A DNA stretch of 64,000 nt, taken from positions 62,001-126,000 of the forward strand of contig DERN01000002.1 in NCBI GenBank assembly GCA_002360925.1. The letters run 5' to 3'. This stretch comes from Flavobacteriaceae bacterium UBA3339 (GTDB lineage: Bacteria; Bacteroidota; Bacteroidia; Flavobacteriales; Flavobacteriaceae). Shown here piece by piece: positions 51,150 through 60,741 of the stretch (position 1 is its first letter; every line of letters starts with the position of its first letter). The notes beneath the pieces are model-generated. The model was not told the origin of the DNA. It made no database searches and saw only the letters and a list, made by a program, of their open reading frames with translations. A program made the translations under genes and the position numbers.

Positions 51150-52205
51150 ATGGAAAAAATTATAGAAGGAAGCATTTCATTGTTAATGGATTTAATCCGA
51201 ACGCAATCGTTTAGTAAAGAAGAAAACCAAACAGCCGAAATCATCAATGATTATTTAAAAAATTTTGGAATTGAAACACATCGCGATTTAAATAACGTTT
51301 GGGCTTTTAACAAACATTACGATGCTTCAAAACCGACTATTCTATTGAATTCGCATCACGATACGGTGCATCCAAATAAAGATTATACGCGAGATCCTTT
51401 TCTTCCCGAAATCATTGACGGAAAATTATTTGGCTTAGGAAGTAACGATGCAGGTGGATGTCTGGTTTCACTAATTGGAACGTTTTTGCATTATTACGAC
51501 AGAACCGATTTAAAATACAATTTAGTAATTGCCGCAACTGCCGAAGAAGAAATTTCGGGCTTACACGGATTAGAATGGATTGTTCCAAAACTCGGAAATC
51601 TAGAATTTGCCATCGTAGGCGAACCAACACAGATGCATTTGGCAATTGCCGAAAAAGGATTAATGGTTTTAGAGTGCAAAGCTCCTGGAAAATCGGGTCA
51701 CGCAGCGCGCGAAGAAGGCGAAAATGCCATTTACAATGCTATTGAAGACATTTTGTGGTTTAAATCGTATAAATTCCCAAAAGAATCCGAAATGTTTGGA
51801 CCAATTAAAATGTCGGTAACCATGATTAATGCCGGAACGCAACACAATGTAGTTCCTTCGAGTTGCGATTTTGTAGTTGATGTCCGCATTACCGATGCGT
51901 ACACAAACGAAGAAGTTTTAGACATTATTCACCAACATACCATCAGCGAAATTCATCCGCGTTCAACTCGATTAAAACCATCATCGATCGATAAAAATCA
52001 TCCGATTGTTCAAGCGGGAATTGCTTTAGGACGCAAAACTTATGGTTCGCCTACAACGAGTGATCAGGCATTGTTATCGATTCCTTCTTTAAAGTTAGGA
52101 CCTGGAGATTCGGCACGTTCGCATACGGCAGACGAGTTTATTTATGTGAACGAAATCGTAGAAGGAATTCCATTATATATCAAAATTTTAGACCAAATTG
52201 TATGA
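51150..52205 (+). CDS. argE: M20-family N-acylornithine/N-acylcitrulline deacylase (ArgE-like)
   Basis: A 351-residue zinc hydrolase of the M20 family. Metal site SHHDTVHPN with His69 and Asp71, ND100AGG for the bridging Asp, the catalytic glutamate in TAEEEISGLHG (about 132-134) and a later GEPTQMHLAIAEKG. In Bacteroidetes it removes the N-acyl group after carbamoylation, that is from N-acylcitrulline. Stop codon overlaps the argH start by 4 bases (ATGA), so the pair is translationally coupled. Confidence 0.9.
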   Translation: MEKIIEGSISLLMDLIRTQSFSKEENQTAEIINDYLKNFGIETHRDLNNVWAFNKHYDASKPTILLNSHHDTVHPNKDYTRDPFLPEIIDGKLFGLGSNDAGGCLVSLIGTFLHYYDRTDLKYNLVIAATAEEEISGLHGLEWIVPKLGNLEFAIVGEPTQMHLAIAEKGLMVLECKAPGKSGHAAREEGENAIYNAIEDILWFKSYKFPKESEMFGPIKMSVTMINAGTQHNVVPSSCDFVVDVRITDAYTNEEVLDIIHQHTISEIHPRSTRLKPSSIDKNHPIVQAGIALGRKTYGSPTTSDQALLSIPSLKLGPGDSARSHTADEFIYVNEIVEGIPLYIKILDQIV

Positions 52206-53539
52206 TGAAACTTTGGCAAAAAAACACAGAAGTAGATAAAACCGTTGAAAAATTCACAGTTGGTCGCGATCGTGAAATGGATTTCTATTTAGCGAAATTC
52301 GATGTTTTAGGTTCGCTTGCACACACCAAAATGTTAGAATCGATTGGTTTGTTATCTGCTGAAGATTTAAAACAAATTCAAAAAGAATTAAAACAAATTT
52401 ACAAAGAAATAGCATCGGGTAATTTTCAAATCGAAGATCATGCAGAAGATGTTCATTCGCAAATTGAATTTTTGTTAACTAAACGAATTGGCGAAGCTGG
52501 AAAAAAAATCCACAGCGGACGTTCGCGAAACGATCAGGTTTTAGTCGATTTAAAACTGTTTTTTCGTTCCGAAATCGAGAAAATGGTTCTTCATTCAAAA
52601 GAATTATTCAACACTCTGATTTCGTTAAGTGAAAAGCATCAACACATTTTAATTCCGGGTTACACGCATTTACAAGTTGCCATGCCAAGCTCGTTTGGTT
52701 TGTGGTTTGGCGCTTATGCCGAAAGTTTGATCGACGATTTAGAAATGATGCTTGCTGCTTGGAAAATCACGAATAAAAATCCATTAGGTTCTGCTGCCGG
52801 TTACGGTTCTTCGTTTCCCTTAAACCGAACCATGACAACCGAATTATTAGGTTTTGAGCAACTGAATTACAATGTAGTTTACGCACAAATGGGACGCGGA
52901 AAAACAGAGCGAATTTTAGCGCAGGCAATGAGCAGTATTGCGGCTACTATAGCAAAAATGGCTATGGATATTACATTGTATATGAATCAGAATTTTGCTT
53001 TTGTGAAATTTCCAGATCATTTAACAACAGGATCGAGCATTATGCCGCACAAAAAAAACCCAGATGTTTTGGAATTAATTCGTTCACGTTGTAATAAGAT
53101 TCAAGCATTGCCGAATGAAATTGCGATGATGACAACAAATTTACCTTCGGGATATTTTAGAGATTTACAATTGTTGAAAGAAAACCTGTTTCCGGCTTTT
53201 GAATCGTTAAACGATTGTATGCAATTATTGGTTTTAATGTTAAATCATATCCAAATAAACGAAGCTATTTTAAACGATCCTAAATACGATTATTTATTTA
53301 GTGTTGAAGTTGTGAATAAAGAAGTTTTAAACGGAATTCCGTTCCGAGAAGCTTATAAAAACATTGGTTTGGGAATTGAAAACGGAACATACAAACCATT
53401 AAAAGAAGTGCATCATACGCACGAAGGAAGTATTGGGAACTTAATGAATAAAGAAATTTCGGAAGCGTTCGAAAATGTAATTCAGGCTTTTCATTTCGAT
53501 AAAGTACATAAAGCTTTAAATGCTTTGATCGAGGAATAA
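52202..53539 (+). CDS. argH: Argininosuccinate lyase
   Basis: A 445-residue member of the fumarase/aspartase superfamily releasing arginine and fumarate. Signature TTGSSIMPHKKNPD (275-288), SGRSRNDQVLVDLKL (105-119) and GYTHLQVAMPS (153-163) are family motifs. Length normal. Last gene of the arginine operon; it overlaps argE and is followed by a repeat and a strong terminator. Either of two adjacent Met codons could start it. Confidence 0.96.
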   Translation: MMKLWQKNTEVDKTVEKFTVGRDREMDFYLAKFDVLGSLAHTKMLESIGLLSAEDLKQIQKELKQIYKEIASGNFQIEDHAEDVHSQIEFLLTKRIGEAGKKIHSGRSRNDQVLVDLKLFFRSEIEKMVLHSKELFNTLISLSEKHQHILIPGYTHLQVAMPSSFGLWFGAYAESLIDDLEMMLAAWKITNKNPLGSAAGYGSSFPLNRTMTTELLGFEQLNYNVVYAQMGRGKTERILAQAMSSIAATIAKMAMDITLYMNQNFAFVKFPDHLTTGSSIMPHKKNPDVLELIRSRCNKIQALPNEIAMMTTNLPSGYFRDLQLLKENLFPAFESLNDCMQLLVLMLNHIQINEAILNDPKYDYLFSVEVVNKEVLNGIPFREAYKNIGLGIENGTYKPLKEVHHTHEGSIGNLMNKEISEAFENVIQAFHFDKVHKALNALIEE

Positions 53540-53566
53540 AATTAAGGAGATTGTATTAAAAAAAAC

Positions 53567-53647
53567 TTGTCAAGCTGAATTTAGTTCAGCTTCTCGTAAC
53601 GTTTGTAAATCATAACAATAAGATTCCTCCTTCGTCGGAATGACAAA
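53567..53647. repeat. Dispersed palindromic repeat, copy 5 (after argH)
   Basis: Starts TTGTCAAGCTGAATTTAGTT and ends AGATTCCTCCTTCGTCGGAA then TGACAAA, with inverted TTGTCA/TGACAA ends and an internal AGCTGAATTTAGTTCAGCT hairpin. It follows the plan of the other copies. Confidence 0.65.
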
Positions 53648-53672
53648 ATTGAATAGATAGTCTTTAAATAAT

Positions 53673-53700
53673 AACGGAGTTGAATATTCAACTCCGTTTT
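53673..53700. terminator. Bidirectional terminator after argH
   Basis: AACGGAGTTGA and TCAACTCCGTT pair perfectly around ATAT, followed by TTTTATTT, between the convergent argH and TonB-C-like genes. Confidence 0.9.
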
Positions 53701-53706
53701 ATTTAT

Positions 53707-54123
53707 CTAAAAATCACTTAAACTTGCTTTTATAGGCAACACTAAAAACTGCTTTTTATAGTGTCCGTTTTCAGTCGCAATATTCCATCTGGCTGAAGAA
53801 ATAACGCGAACGGCTTCTTTATAAAACGTATTTTCTTCTGCTATTTCTTTTGGCGAAAATTCAAACGCTTTTCCGTCTTCGCTAATCGCAAAACTTACAT
53901 AAAAAATGAAATACGGTTTCTTTTTATAGGGTACCGGAATATCTTCCTTCTTTATATTATTGTAATTAAAATTGTTGTTTACGTAATAATACAAATCCTC
54001 GATTCCGCCAGCTCCGTAATTTGCATCTTTAATAATGGGCTTTGGCGCAACCGAAATCGTATCTTGAGCAAAACTGCTTTTCGAAGCGAATAAACACAAA
54101 AATAGTGCAATGATTATTCTCAT
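53707..54123 (-). CDS. Exported protein with TonB C-terminal-like domain
   Basis: A 138-residue protein with a signal peptide (MRIIIALFLCLFASKSSFA) and a region resembling the TonB C-terminal fold: GGIEDLYYYVNNNFNYNNI, FYVSFAISEDGKAFEFS and VISSARWNIATENGHYK, the last at the spot where TonB has its conserved helix-strand turn. It has no membrane anchor or proline spacer, so it would not act as a classic energy transducer. It overlaps the mfd stop by 4 bases (ATGA). Function unknown. Confidence 0.7.
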   Translation of the reverse strand: MRIIIALFLCLFASKSSFAQDTISVAPKPIIKDANYGAGGIEDLYYYVNNNFNYNNIKKEDIPVPYKKKPYFIFYVSFAISEDGKAFEFSPKEIAEENTFYKEAVRVISSARWNIATENGHYKKQFLVLPIKASLSDF

Positions 54124-57100
54124 AATTGTTGTAATTTTTGAAGACTTTCTAATGCTTTTCCGATTGTTTTGATCGAATCGAAAGTAAGCAATAAACGCAA
54201 GCCATTCTTGGTTTGTTTTTCTTTTAATGTTGCCAATTTAGGATAAAGTTGCACAAATTGTAATACTTTTCGGAATTGTGCCGATTGATAAAACATCGAT
54301 TGTTGATCGCTTATGAAATATCCGACCATTTTTCCTTGTTTTAAAATCAATTTTTCGATTCCTGCATGAGAAGCAATCCATTTAATACGAACCGAATCTA
54401 ACAAGTTTTGCGCTTGTTTTGGCAATGCACCAAAGCGATCGATCAGTTTTTGTTCATACGCTTTTAGTTCTTCTTCGGTTTTTAACGTACTTAATTCGTT
54501 GTATAAATTCAATCGTTCCGAAACGTTATTGATGTATTCATCTGGGAATAAGATCTCGAAATCCGATTCAATCACAATATCTTTTACATATTCTTTGGTG
54601 TCGATATTTTGTTCTTCTTCATAAAGATCTTTGAATTCATTTTCTTTCAATTCATCAATCGCCTCATTCATGATTTTTTGATAAGTTTCAAAACCAATTT
54701 CGTTAATAAATCCGCTTTGTTCGCCACCTAATAAATCGCCTGCACCACGAATTTCCAAATCCTTCATGGCAATATTAAATCCGCTTCCTAAATCGCTGAA
54801 CTGCTCTAAAGCCGAAATACGTTTGCGCGCTTCTTCGGTCATGACAGAATACGGCGGTGTAATAAAATAACAAAACGCTTTTTTATTGCTTCGACCAACG
54901 CGTCCGCGCATTTGATGCAAATCAGACAATCCGAAATTATTGGCATTGTTCACAAAAATCGTATTCGCATTCGGAACGTCCAATCCACTTTCAATAATCG
55001 TTGTGGCAACCAAAACATCGAATTCGCCTTCCATAAACGAAAGCAATAAATCTTCCAGTTTCTTTCCGTCCATTTGTCCGTGCCCTACTCCTACTTTTGC
55101 ATGCGGAACCAAACGCTGAATCATTCCGGCAACTTCCTTAATATTTTCGATTCGGTTGTTGATGAAATAAACTTGTCCGCCACGTTCTAATTCGTACGAA
55201 ACAGCATCACGAATAATCTCTTCGTTAAAACCGACAACATTTGTTTCGATTGGATAACGATTGGGCGGCGGTGTGGTAATAACCGATAAATCGCGCGCTG
55301 CCATTAACGAAAATTGTAACGTTCGTGGGATTGGCGTTGCGGTTAAAGTAAGTGTATCAATATTTTCGGCAATGGTTTTTAATTTATCTTTTACGGCAAC
55401 TCCGAATTTTTGCTCTTCATCGATCACCAAAAGACCTAAATCTTTAAAAACCACATTTTTATTAACCAATTGATGCGTTCCAATAATGATATCGATTTTT
55501 CCTTCGGCTAATTCTTTTAAAGTTTCCGATTTTTGTTTAGCCGTTTTAAATCGATTTAAATATGCCACTTTTACCGGCATATCTTTTAAACGTTCGCTAA
55601 ATGTTTTAAAATGCTGAAAAGCCAAAATCGTAGTTGGTACCAAAACGGCAACTTGTTTTCCGTTATCGACCATTTTAAAAGCGGCGCGAATTGCAACTTC
55701 TGTTTTTCCGAAACCAACATCGCCACAAACCAAACGATCCATTGGGCGCTCGTTTTCCATATCGGTTTTAATATCAATTGTCGATTTTAACTGATCGGGT
55801 GTATCTTCATAAATAAACGAACTTTCTAATTCTGCCTGCAAATAACTGTCTGGCGAACATGCAAATCCTTTTTCTAATCGGCGTTTTGCATATAATTTAA
55901 TCAAGTTAAACGCAATGTGTTTTACGCGTGCTTTGGTTTTTTGTTTCAACGCTTTCCATGCGCCCGAACCTAATTTGTAGATTTTTGGAGGAGTGCCATC
56001 TTTTCCGTTGAATTTTGAAATTTTATGTAAAGAATGGATTGAAACATACACAATATCATTATCGGCATAAACCAATTTAATGGCTTCTTGTTTTTTTCCG
56101 TCGACATCGATTTTTTGTAATCCGCCAAATTTTCCTATTCCGTGATCAATATGCGTTACATAATCGCCAACCGAAAGCGTTGTCAGCTCTTTTAAAGTAA
56201 TTGTTTGCTTTTTTGAATAGCCGTTTTTGATGTTGAATTTATGATATCGTTCAAAAATTTGATGATCGGTATAACAAACAATCTGATTTTCGTCGTCGAT
56301 AAAACCTTGATATAAAGGCAATACAACGGTTTTATATTGCTGAATTGGTTGATTTTGATCTTTTAGATTCGAAAAGATTTCTTCGAAACGTTTTGCTTGC
56401 GCTTCGCCCGAACAATAGAGATAATTAGTAAATCCGTTTTCGGTATTTTGATTTAAGTTTTCGATCAACAAATCGAATTGCTTGTTGAAAGAAGGTTGTG
56501 GTTTTATATAAAAATCTAACGAAAAATGCGGAGTAAAAAAGTTTTTCTGAGCCAATTCGACCACTGTAAAATCATCGGCTTTTGATAGAAACTCGTTTGC
56601 CGAAAGAAACATTTCGCTTGGCGATAAATGTTTTACATCTGAACTTAACTTTTCGAAAGCTTCGTTTGCTTTCGTAAACATTTTCGTTAATTGTTCGTTG
56701 ATTATCTGCGTGTTTTGAAAAAACAAAACCGTATTTGACTGAATATAATTTAGAAAACTTTCGCGATTTTCTTGTAAAAACTTATTTTCAACATTTGGAA
56801 TAATCGTGATTTTCTTATTTGTTTCGATTGAAAGCTGCGTTTCTACATCAAACGTTCTAATGCTATCGATTTCATTTCCGAAAAATTCAATACGATACGG
56901 ATTTTCGTTCGAAAAAGAGAAAACATCGATAATTCCTCCACGAACCGAAAATTCGCCAGGTTCCGAAACAAAATCAACTCGTTTAAAATTATATTCAAAC
57001 AACACTTCATTCACAAAATCAATCGTCATTTGATCGTTTACCGCAATTTTCAACGTATTTTTGTCTAATTGCTTTCGCGTTACCACTTTTTCGAACAATG

Positions 57101-57470
57101 CATCGGCATACGAAACAATAATAACCGCCTTTTTCCGCGCATTTAAACGATTCAGAACTTCGGCACGCAAAAGCACATTTGCGTTATCGGTTTCTTCGAT
57201 TTGATACGGTCTGCGATACGATCCGGGATAAAAAAGCACCTGATCTTTAGAAACCAGATTCTCTAAATCGTTGAGATAATAGGCAGCTTCTTCTTTATCG
57301 TTAAAAACCAATAAAAAATGTTGATTACTGTTTTTAAACAACGCCTGAATTTGAAACGACAATGCTGAGCCAATAAATCCTTTTGCGTGAATTTTATTGC
57401 CTAATTTTTCGATATATTGCTGAAACAGTTCTGTTTTTGCAGCTTGTTCAAATACTTTTTTTATACTCAT
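54120..57470 (-). CDS. mfd: Transcription-repair coupling factor
   Basis: A 1116-residue helicase-like protein that removes stalled RNA polymerase and recruits repair proteins. N-terminal UvrB-homologous region (about 1-330) with FYPGSYRRPYQIEETDN; RNA-polymerase interaction domain near 410-480 with GDYVTHIDHGIGKFGG; helicase core with Walker A GDVGFGKTEVA (about 595-605), VIDEEQKFGV (about 695-704), SGLDVPNANTIFV and GRVGRSNKKAFCYF; C-terminal domain beyond 960. Length is typical. Its start overlaps the stop of a lipoprotein gene by one base (TAATG). Confidence 0.97.
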   Translation of the reverse strand: MSIKKVFEQAAKTELFQQYIEKLGNKIHAKGFIGSALSFQIQALFKNSNQHFLLVFNDKEEAAYYLNDLENLVSKDQVLFYPGSYRRPYQIEETDNANVLLRAEVLNRLNARKKAVIIVSYADALFEKVVTRKQLDKNTLKIAVNDQMTIDFVNEVLFEYNFKRVDFVSEPGEFSVRGGIIDVFSFSNENPYRIEFFGNEIDSIRTFDVETQLSIETNKKITIIPNVENKFLQENRESFLNYIQSNTVLFFQNTQIINEQLTKMFTKANEAFEKLSSDVKHLSPSEMFLSANEFLSKADDFTVVELAQKNFFTPHFSLDFYIKPQPSFNKQFDLLIENLNQNTENGFTNYLYCSGEAQAKRFEEIFSNLKDQNQPIQQYKTVVLPLYQGFIDDENQIVCYTDHQIFERYHKFNIKNGYSKKQTITLKELTTLSVGDYVTHIDHGIGKFGGLQKIDVDGKKQEAIKLVYADNDIVYVSIHSLHKISKFNGKDGTPPKIYKLGSGAWKALKQKTKARVKHIAFNLIKLYAKRRLEKGFACSPDSYLQAELESSFIYEDTPDQLKSTIDIKTDMENERPMDRLVCGDVGFGKTEVAIRAAFKMVDNGKQVAVLVPTTILAFQHFKTFSERLKDMPVKVAYLNRFKTAKQKSETLKELAEGKIDIIIGTHQLVNKNVVFKDLGLLVIDEEQKFGVAVKDKLKTIAENIDTLTLTATPIPRTLQFSLMAARDLSVITTPPPNRYPIETNVVGFNEEIIRDAVSYELERGGQVYFINNRIENIKEVAGMIQRLVPHAKVGVGHGQMDGKKLEDLLLSFMEGEFDVLVATTIIESGLDVPNANTIFVNNANNFGLSDLHQMRGRVGRSNKKAFCYFITPPYSVMTEEARKRISALEQFSDLGSGFNIAMKDLEIRGAGDLLGGEQSGFINEIGFETYQKIMNEAIDELKENEFKDLYEEEQNIDTKEYVKDIVIESDFEILFPDEYINNVSERLNLYNELSTLKTEEELKAYEQKLIDRFGALPKQAQNLLDSVRIKWIASHAGIEKLILKQGKMVGYFISDQQSMFYQSAQFRKVLQFVQLYPKLATLKEKQTKNGLRLLLTFDSIKTIGKALESLQKLQQL

Positions 57471-58048
57471 TATTCTTGTGGAATCGCATTTAAAGTAGCT
57501 CGTTTTATAGTATCTACCGGATGAATTAATTGATCTTCGCCAATTTCTTTCGGAATTTTAGCTTTTATTTCGAACTCATCGAATTGATAAATAATCGAAT
57601 TTGTATTTTTCTGAATAGCACCCAATAATCGTAAAACTTCTTTCTGATTCATCGGATCCAATTCCAAATGCATATCTAAATTCTGAATATTCGTTTCTAA
57701 CAAACTAATACGCGCTTTGGTTTCTTGTTTATTGTATAATTCGGGAATATTAGATCGAATTAAAGCTACTTTTTGAACCAAATTTCCGGCTTTGTGTTTA
57801 AAAGCCGATAACGACGGATTGGGTGCAATCGTCAATTCGTTAACATAATTGCGCCATTCTTCCCAATTACTTAATTTGGTACTTACCGTAGGATTTGAAA
57901 TGGAAACTTTAAAATTCCACTTCGCATGAATCGTTCGGATCAAGGAATCTTGTGTTGGTTGATTTTGTGTAGTTTCGATTGTTTCGACTTTTTTCTGACA
58001 ACTAATCAAACTAATTCCGGTTAAAAATAAAATGAAAATATATTTCAT
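57470..58048 (-). CDS. Hypothetical lipoprotein upstream of mfd
   Basis: A 192-residue predicted lipoprotein: signal MKYIFILFLTGISLIS and Cys17, then a soluble mainly helical domain (WEEWRNYVNELTIAPNP, SLLETNIQNLDMHLELDP). I do not recognise the family. The start at 58048 is preferred to one 7 codons upstream for its clean lipobox. The stop overlaps the mfd start by one base, so both are translated together. A direct link to repair is unlikely for an envelope protein. Confidence 0.7.
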   Translation of the reverse strand: MKYIFILFLTGISLISCQKKVETIETTQNQPTQDSLIRTIHAKWNFKVSISNPTVSTKLSNWEEWRNYVNELTIAPNPSLSAFKHKAGNLVQKVALIRSNIPELYNKQETKARISLLETNIQNLDMHLELDPMNQKEVLRLLGAIQKNTNSIIYQFDEFEIKAKIPKEIGEDQLIHPVDTIKRATLNAIPQE

Positions 58049-58176
58049 AAAATGCGTCTTCAAAAACAAATCACAAATTTACTAATAAAGCCGTTATGGT
58101 ACGTTTTATTACCGTAAATATTAAAAAATCGTATTCATTTTTAGGGAAGATTTAAGAAAAATACACGAACAAAGGC

Positions 58177-58184
58177 TATATTTG
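58177..58184 (+). promoter_or_regulatory. -7 promoter element TATATTTG
   Basis: Exact TAnnTTTG match 18 bases before the Met at 58203; it overlaps a TTG that could be mistaken for an earlier start. Confidence 0.6.
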
Positions 58185-58202
58185 TGCAACAAATTAAACG
58201 AG

Positions 58203-59147
58203 ATGGATACAACCAAAATATTGATTATTGGAGCCTGCGGACAAATTGGTTCTGAACTTACCTTGAAATTAAGAGAAATTTACGGATTAGATAATGTTGT
58301 TGCTTCTGATATTCGCAAAGGTGAACAAGATGTTTTTAAAACCGGTCCTTTTGAAATTGTTGATGCGATGAATTTTGATCAGGTTGCTGGATTGATTGAA
58401 AAATATCAAATTGATGAAGTCTATTTAATGGCTGCTTTACTTTCGGCAACAGCTGAAAAAAATCCTGCTTTTGCTTGGGACTTGAATATGAATTCATTAT
58501 ACCACGTATTAAATCTTGCAAAGGAAGGAAAAGTCAAGAAAATATTTTGGCCTTCAAGTATTGCTGTTTTCGGACCAACAACTCCGAAAAACAACACACC
58601 ACAATATACTGTAATGGAACCTTCGACCGTTTATGGAATTTCGAAACAAACAGGAGAGCGTTGGTGCGAATATTACCACAACAAATACGGAGTTGATGTG
58701 CGTTCGATTCGTTATCCGGGATTAATTTCTTGGAAAACTCCTCCAGGTGGCGGAACTACTGATTATGCGGTTGATATTTATTACAAAGCAGTAGAGAACA
58801 ATCAATACACATGTTTCTTAAGTGAAAACACCGAGTTACCGATGATGTATATGGATGATGCAATTCGTGCAACTGTTAGCATTATGCAAGCTAAAAAAGA
58901 AGATGTGAAAATTCGTTCTTCGTACAATTTAGCTGCTATGAGTTTTACTCCGAAAGAAATTGCTGCTGCAATTGCTCATATTCAACCTGGATTTGAAATT
59001 GGTTATGAAATAGATTTCCGTCAGGAAATTGCTGATTCTTGGCCTTCAAGCATCGACGATTCTGAAGCCAGAAAGGATTGGAGCTGGAAACCAGAATATA
59101 ATTTAGAAAGCATGACAAAGGTAATGCTAGAGAATTTGAAGAAATAA
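58203..59147 (+). CDS. Short-chain L-threonine 3-dehydrogenase-type NAD-dependent epimerase/dehydratase
   Basis: A 314-residue extended short-chain dehydrogenase. NAD motif IGACGQIGSELTLKLRE (about 8-24); catalytic Ser in FWPSSIAVFGP and Tyr/Lys in STVYGISKQTGERW. The segments SIRYPGLISW, PPGGGTTDYAVDIYY and ELPMMYMDDAIRATVS are those of the L-threonine 3-dehydrogenases of the UDP-galactose-epimerase type, known from Flavobacterium frigidimaris and others, which oxidise threonine to 2-amino-3-oxobutyrate. The Met at 58203 is chosen because the longer frame begins inside the promoter. Substrate is inferred from sequence likeness. Confidence 0.85.
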   Translation: MDTTKILIIGACGQIGSELTLKLREIYGLDNVVASDIRKGEQDVFKTGPFEIVDAMNFDQVAGLIEKYQIDEVYLMAALLSATAEKNPAFAWDLNMNSLYHVLNLAKEGKVKKIFWPSSIAVFGPTTPKNNTPQYTVMEPSTVYGISKQTGERWCEYYHNKYGVDVRSIRYPGLISWKTPPGGGTTDYAVDIYYKAVENNQYTCFLSENTELPMMYMDDAIRATVSIMQAKKEDVKIRSSYNLAAMSFTPKEIAAAIAHIQPGFEIGYEIDFRQEIADSWPSSIDDSEARKDWSWKPEYNLESMTKVMLENLKK

Positions 59148-59152
59148 GAAAC

Positions 59153-59177
59153 AAAAAATCCACCAATTGGTGGATTT
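59153..59177. terminator. Bidirectional hairpin terminator
   Basis: AAAAATCCACCA and TGGTGGATTTT pair around ATT, 5 bases after the threonine dehydrogenase stop and 14 before the convergent permease end. Confidence 0.85.
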
Positions 59178-59191
59178 TCTTATTTAATAAA

Positions 59192-60655
59192 TTATTTATT
59201 AATCTTACTATGCTTCCGTCCGTAGATGAAATAAATAACAAGTCCTATTGCGAGCCAAATTGCTAATCGTTCCCAACTTTCAATCGGCAACGAAGCCATC
59301 ATGATAACACAAACTACAATTCCTAAAATTGGGACTAAAGGAACCAATGGTGTTTTAAAAGGTCGTTCTAAATTAGGCTGAGTTTTTCGCAAAACTAAAA
59401 TCCCAATACAAACCAAGGTAAACGCGAATAAAGTTCCGATACTTACCATATGTCCTAAATCAGAGACTGGAACAAATCCTGCAAATATGCTTACAAAAAA
59501 CATAAAGACAATATTCGTTTTCCAAGGCGTTTGACGTTTTGATAAATCTGAAAATAATTTTGGAAGCAATCCGTCTTTACTCATCGAATAAAACACACGA
59601 CTTTGCCCTAAAAGCATCACCAAAATCACAGAAGTATATCCTGCAATAATTGTAACAATTAAAGCGGTATTTAAAAAGTGATATCCTGTTTTGGCAAAAG
59701 CGGTCGCAACTGGTTTTGCATCTCCCTTAAAAACTAAATAATTTTCAATTCCAGTTAAAACATAAGAAAACAAAACATATAATATTGTGCAAATAATTAA
59801 AGATCCAATAATTCCGATTGGCATATCTTTTTTAGGATTTTTTGCTTCTTGAGCAGCGGTACTTACAGCATCGAATCCAATAAAAGCAAAGAAAACAACA
59901 CCAGCTGCTCTTAAAATCCCACTAATTCCGAATTTGCCAAAATCATCGCTTTTTACAAAGTCAAAGAAACCCAATTGTCCCGATTTCACTAACTCTTCGC
60001 TCGCATTTACAGGAATAAAAGGATCGTGATTAGCAGCATCAATAAAACTCCACCCTAAACCAATAAAAATTAAAACTACCGCAACTTTTAAAATCACCAA
60101 AAGATTGTTGACTTTAGAAGACTCTTGCGTTCCGCGAATTAATAAAAGTGATAATAAACAAACGATTACAATAGCAGGAACATTTACAATTCCGCCTTCG
60201 AAAGGACCTTTTAAAAATTCGATTGGTATTTCGAGATTAAAAATCTTGAGGAATTCATTAAAATATTGCGACCAACTAACCGCAACTGTTGCACTTGCCA
60301 ATGCATATTCTAAAACCAAATCCCAACCAATAACCCAAGCGATAAACTCGCCCATTGTTGCATAAGAGTATGTGTAAGCGCTTCCTGCAACCGGAATCAT
60401 CGAAGCAAATTCGGCATAACACAAACCTGCAAAAGCACATCCAATTGCAGCAACAATAAATGAAATTGTTACGGCAGGTCCGGCATTTTCGGCTGCTGCG
60501 ATTCCTGTTAAAGAAAATAATCCTGCTCCGATTATCGCTCCTATTCCTAGCGCAATTAATCCGTAAGGACCTAGTGTTTTCTTTAAAGTTCCTTCTCCTT
60601 GTTCATTTGCTTCCTTTAATAAAGAATCAATTGGCTTTTTTTCAAAAAATCCCAT
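59192..60655 (-). CDS. APC-family amino-acid permease (cationic amino-acid transporter-like)
   Basis: A 487-residue inner-membrane transporter with about 12 hydrophobic helices. N-terminal LGPYGLIALGIGAIIGAGLF (28-47) is the conserved first helix, with the unwound GAIIGAG substrate region; CYAEFASMIPVAGSAYTY follows. The match is to the CAT-like group of the APC superfamily. Substrate not established, but cationic or neutral amino acids are likely. A promoter element and a palindrome (60683-60709) sit before the start, suggesting repressor control. Confidence 0.9.
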   Translation of the reverse strand: MGFFEKKPIDSLLKEANEQGEGTLKKTLGPYGLIALGIGAIIGAGLFSLTGIAAAENAGPAVTISFIVAAIGCAFAGLCYAEFASMIPVAGSAYTYSYATMGEFIAWVIGWDLVLEYALASATVAVSWSQYFNEFLKIFNLEIPIEFLKGPFEGGIVNVPAIVIVCLLSLLLIRGTQESSKVNNLLVILKVAVVLIFIGLGWSFIDAANHDPFIPVNASEELVKSGQLGFFDFVKSDDFGKFGISGILRAAGVVFFAFIGFDAVSTAAQEAKNPKKDMPIGIIGSLIICTILYVLFSYVLTGIENYLVFKGDAKPVATAFAKTGYHFLNTALIVTIIAGYTSVILVMLLGQSRVFYSMSKDGLLPKLFSDLSKRQTPWKTNIVFMFFVSIFAGFVPVSDLGHMVSIGTLFAFTLVCIGILVLRKTQPNLERPFKTPLVPLVPILGIVVCVIMMASLPIESWERLAIWLAIGLVIYFIYGRKHSKINK

Positions 60656-60682
60656 ATTTCAATTCGTTTTATTTATTCAAAG

Positions 60683-60709
60683 TGTTAATAATATTAACAT
60701 TCAAATATA
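60683..60709 (-). promoter_or_regulatory. Promoter with overlapping palindromic operator-like site
   Basis: TATATTTG (minus, 60702-60709) is an exact -7 element. Just downstream, TGTTAATA-A-TATTAACA (60683-60699 on plus) is a perfect palindrome overlapping the predicted transcription start of the amino-acid permease gene. Position and symmetry suit a dimeric repressor. Confidence 0.5.
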
Positions 60710-60741
60710 TAATAAAATTAAAAACGAGAAATATAAAAAAG

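Noticed and set aside
47836..53647. Repeats in the arginine operon as a CRISPR array
   Set aside because: The copies are few, unequal, widely spaced and palindromic, without regular spacers or cas genes.
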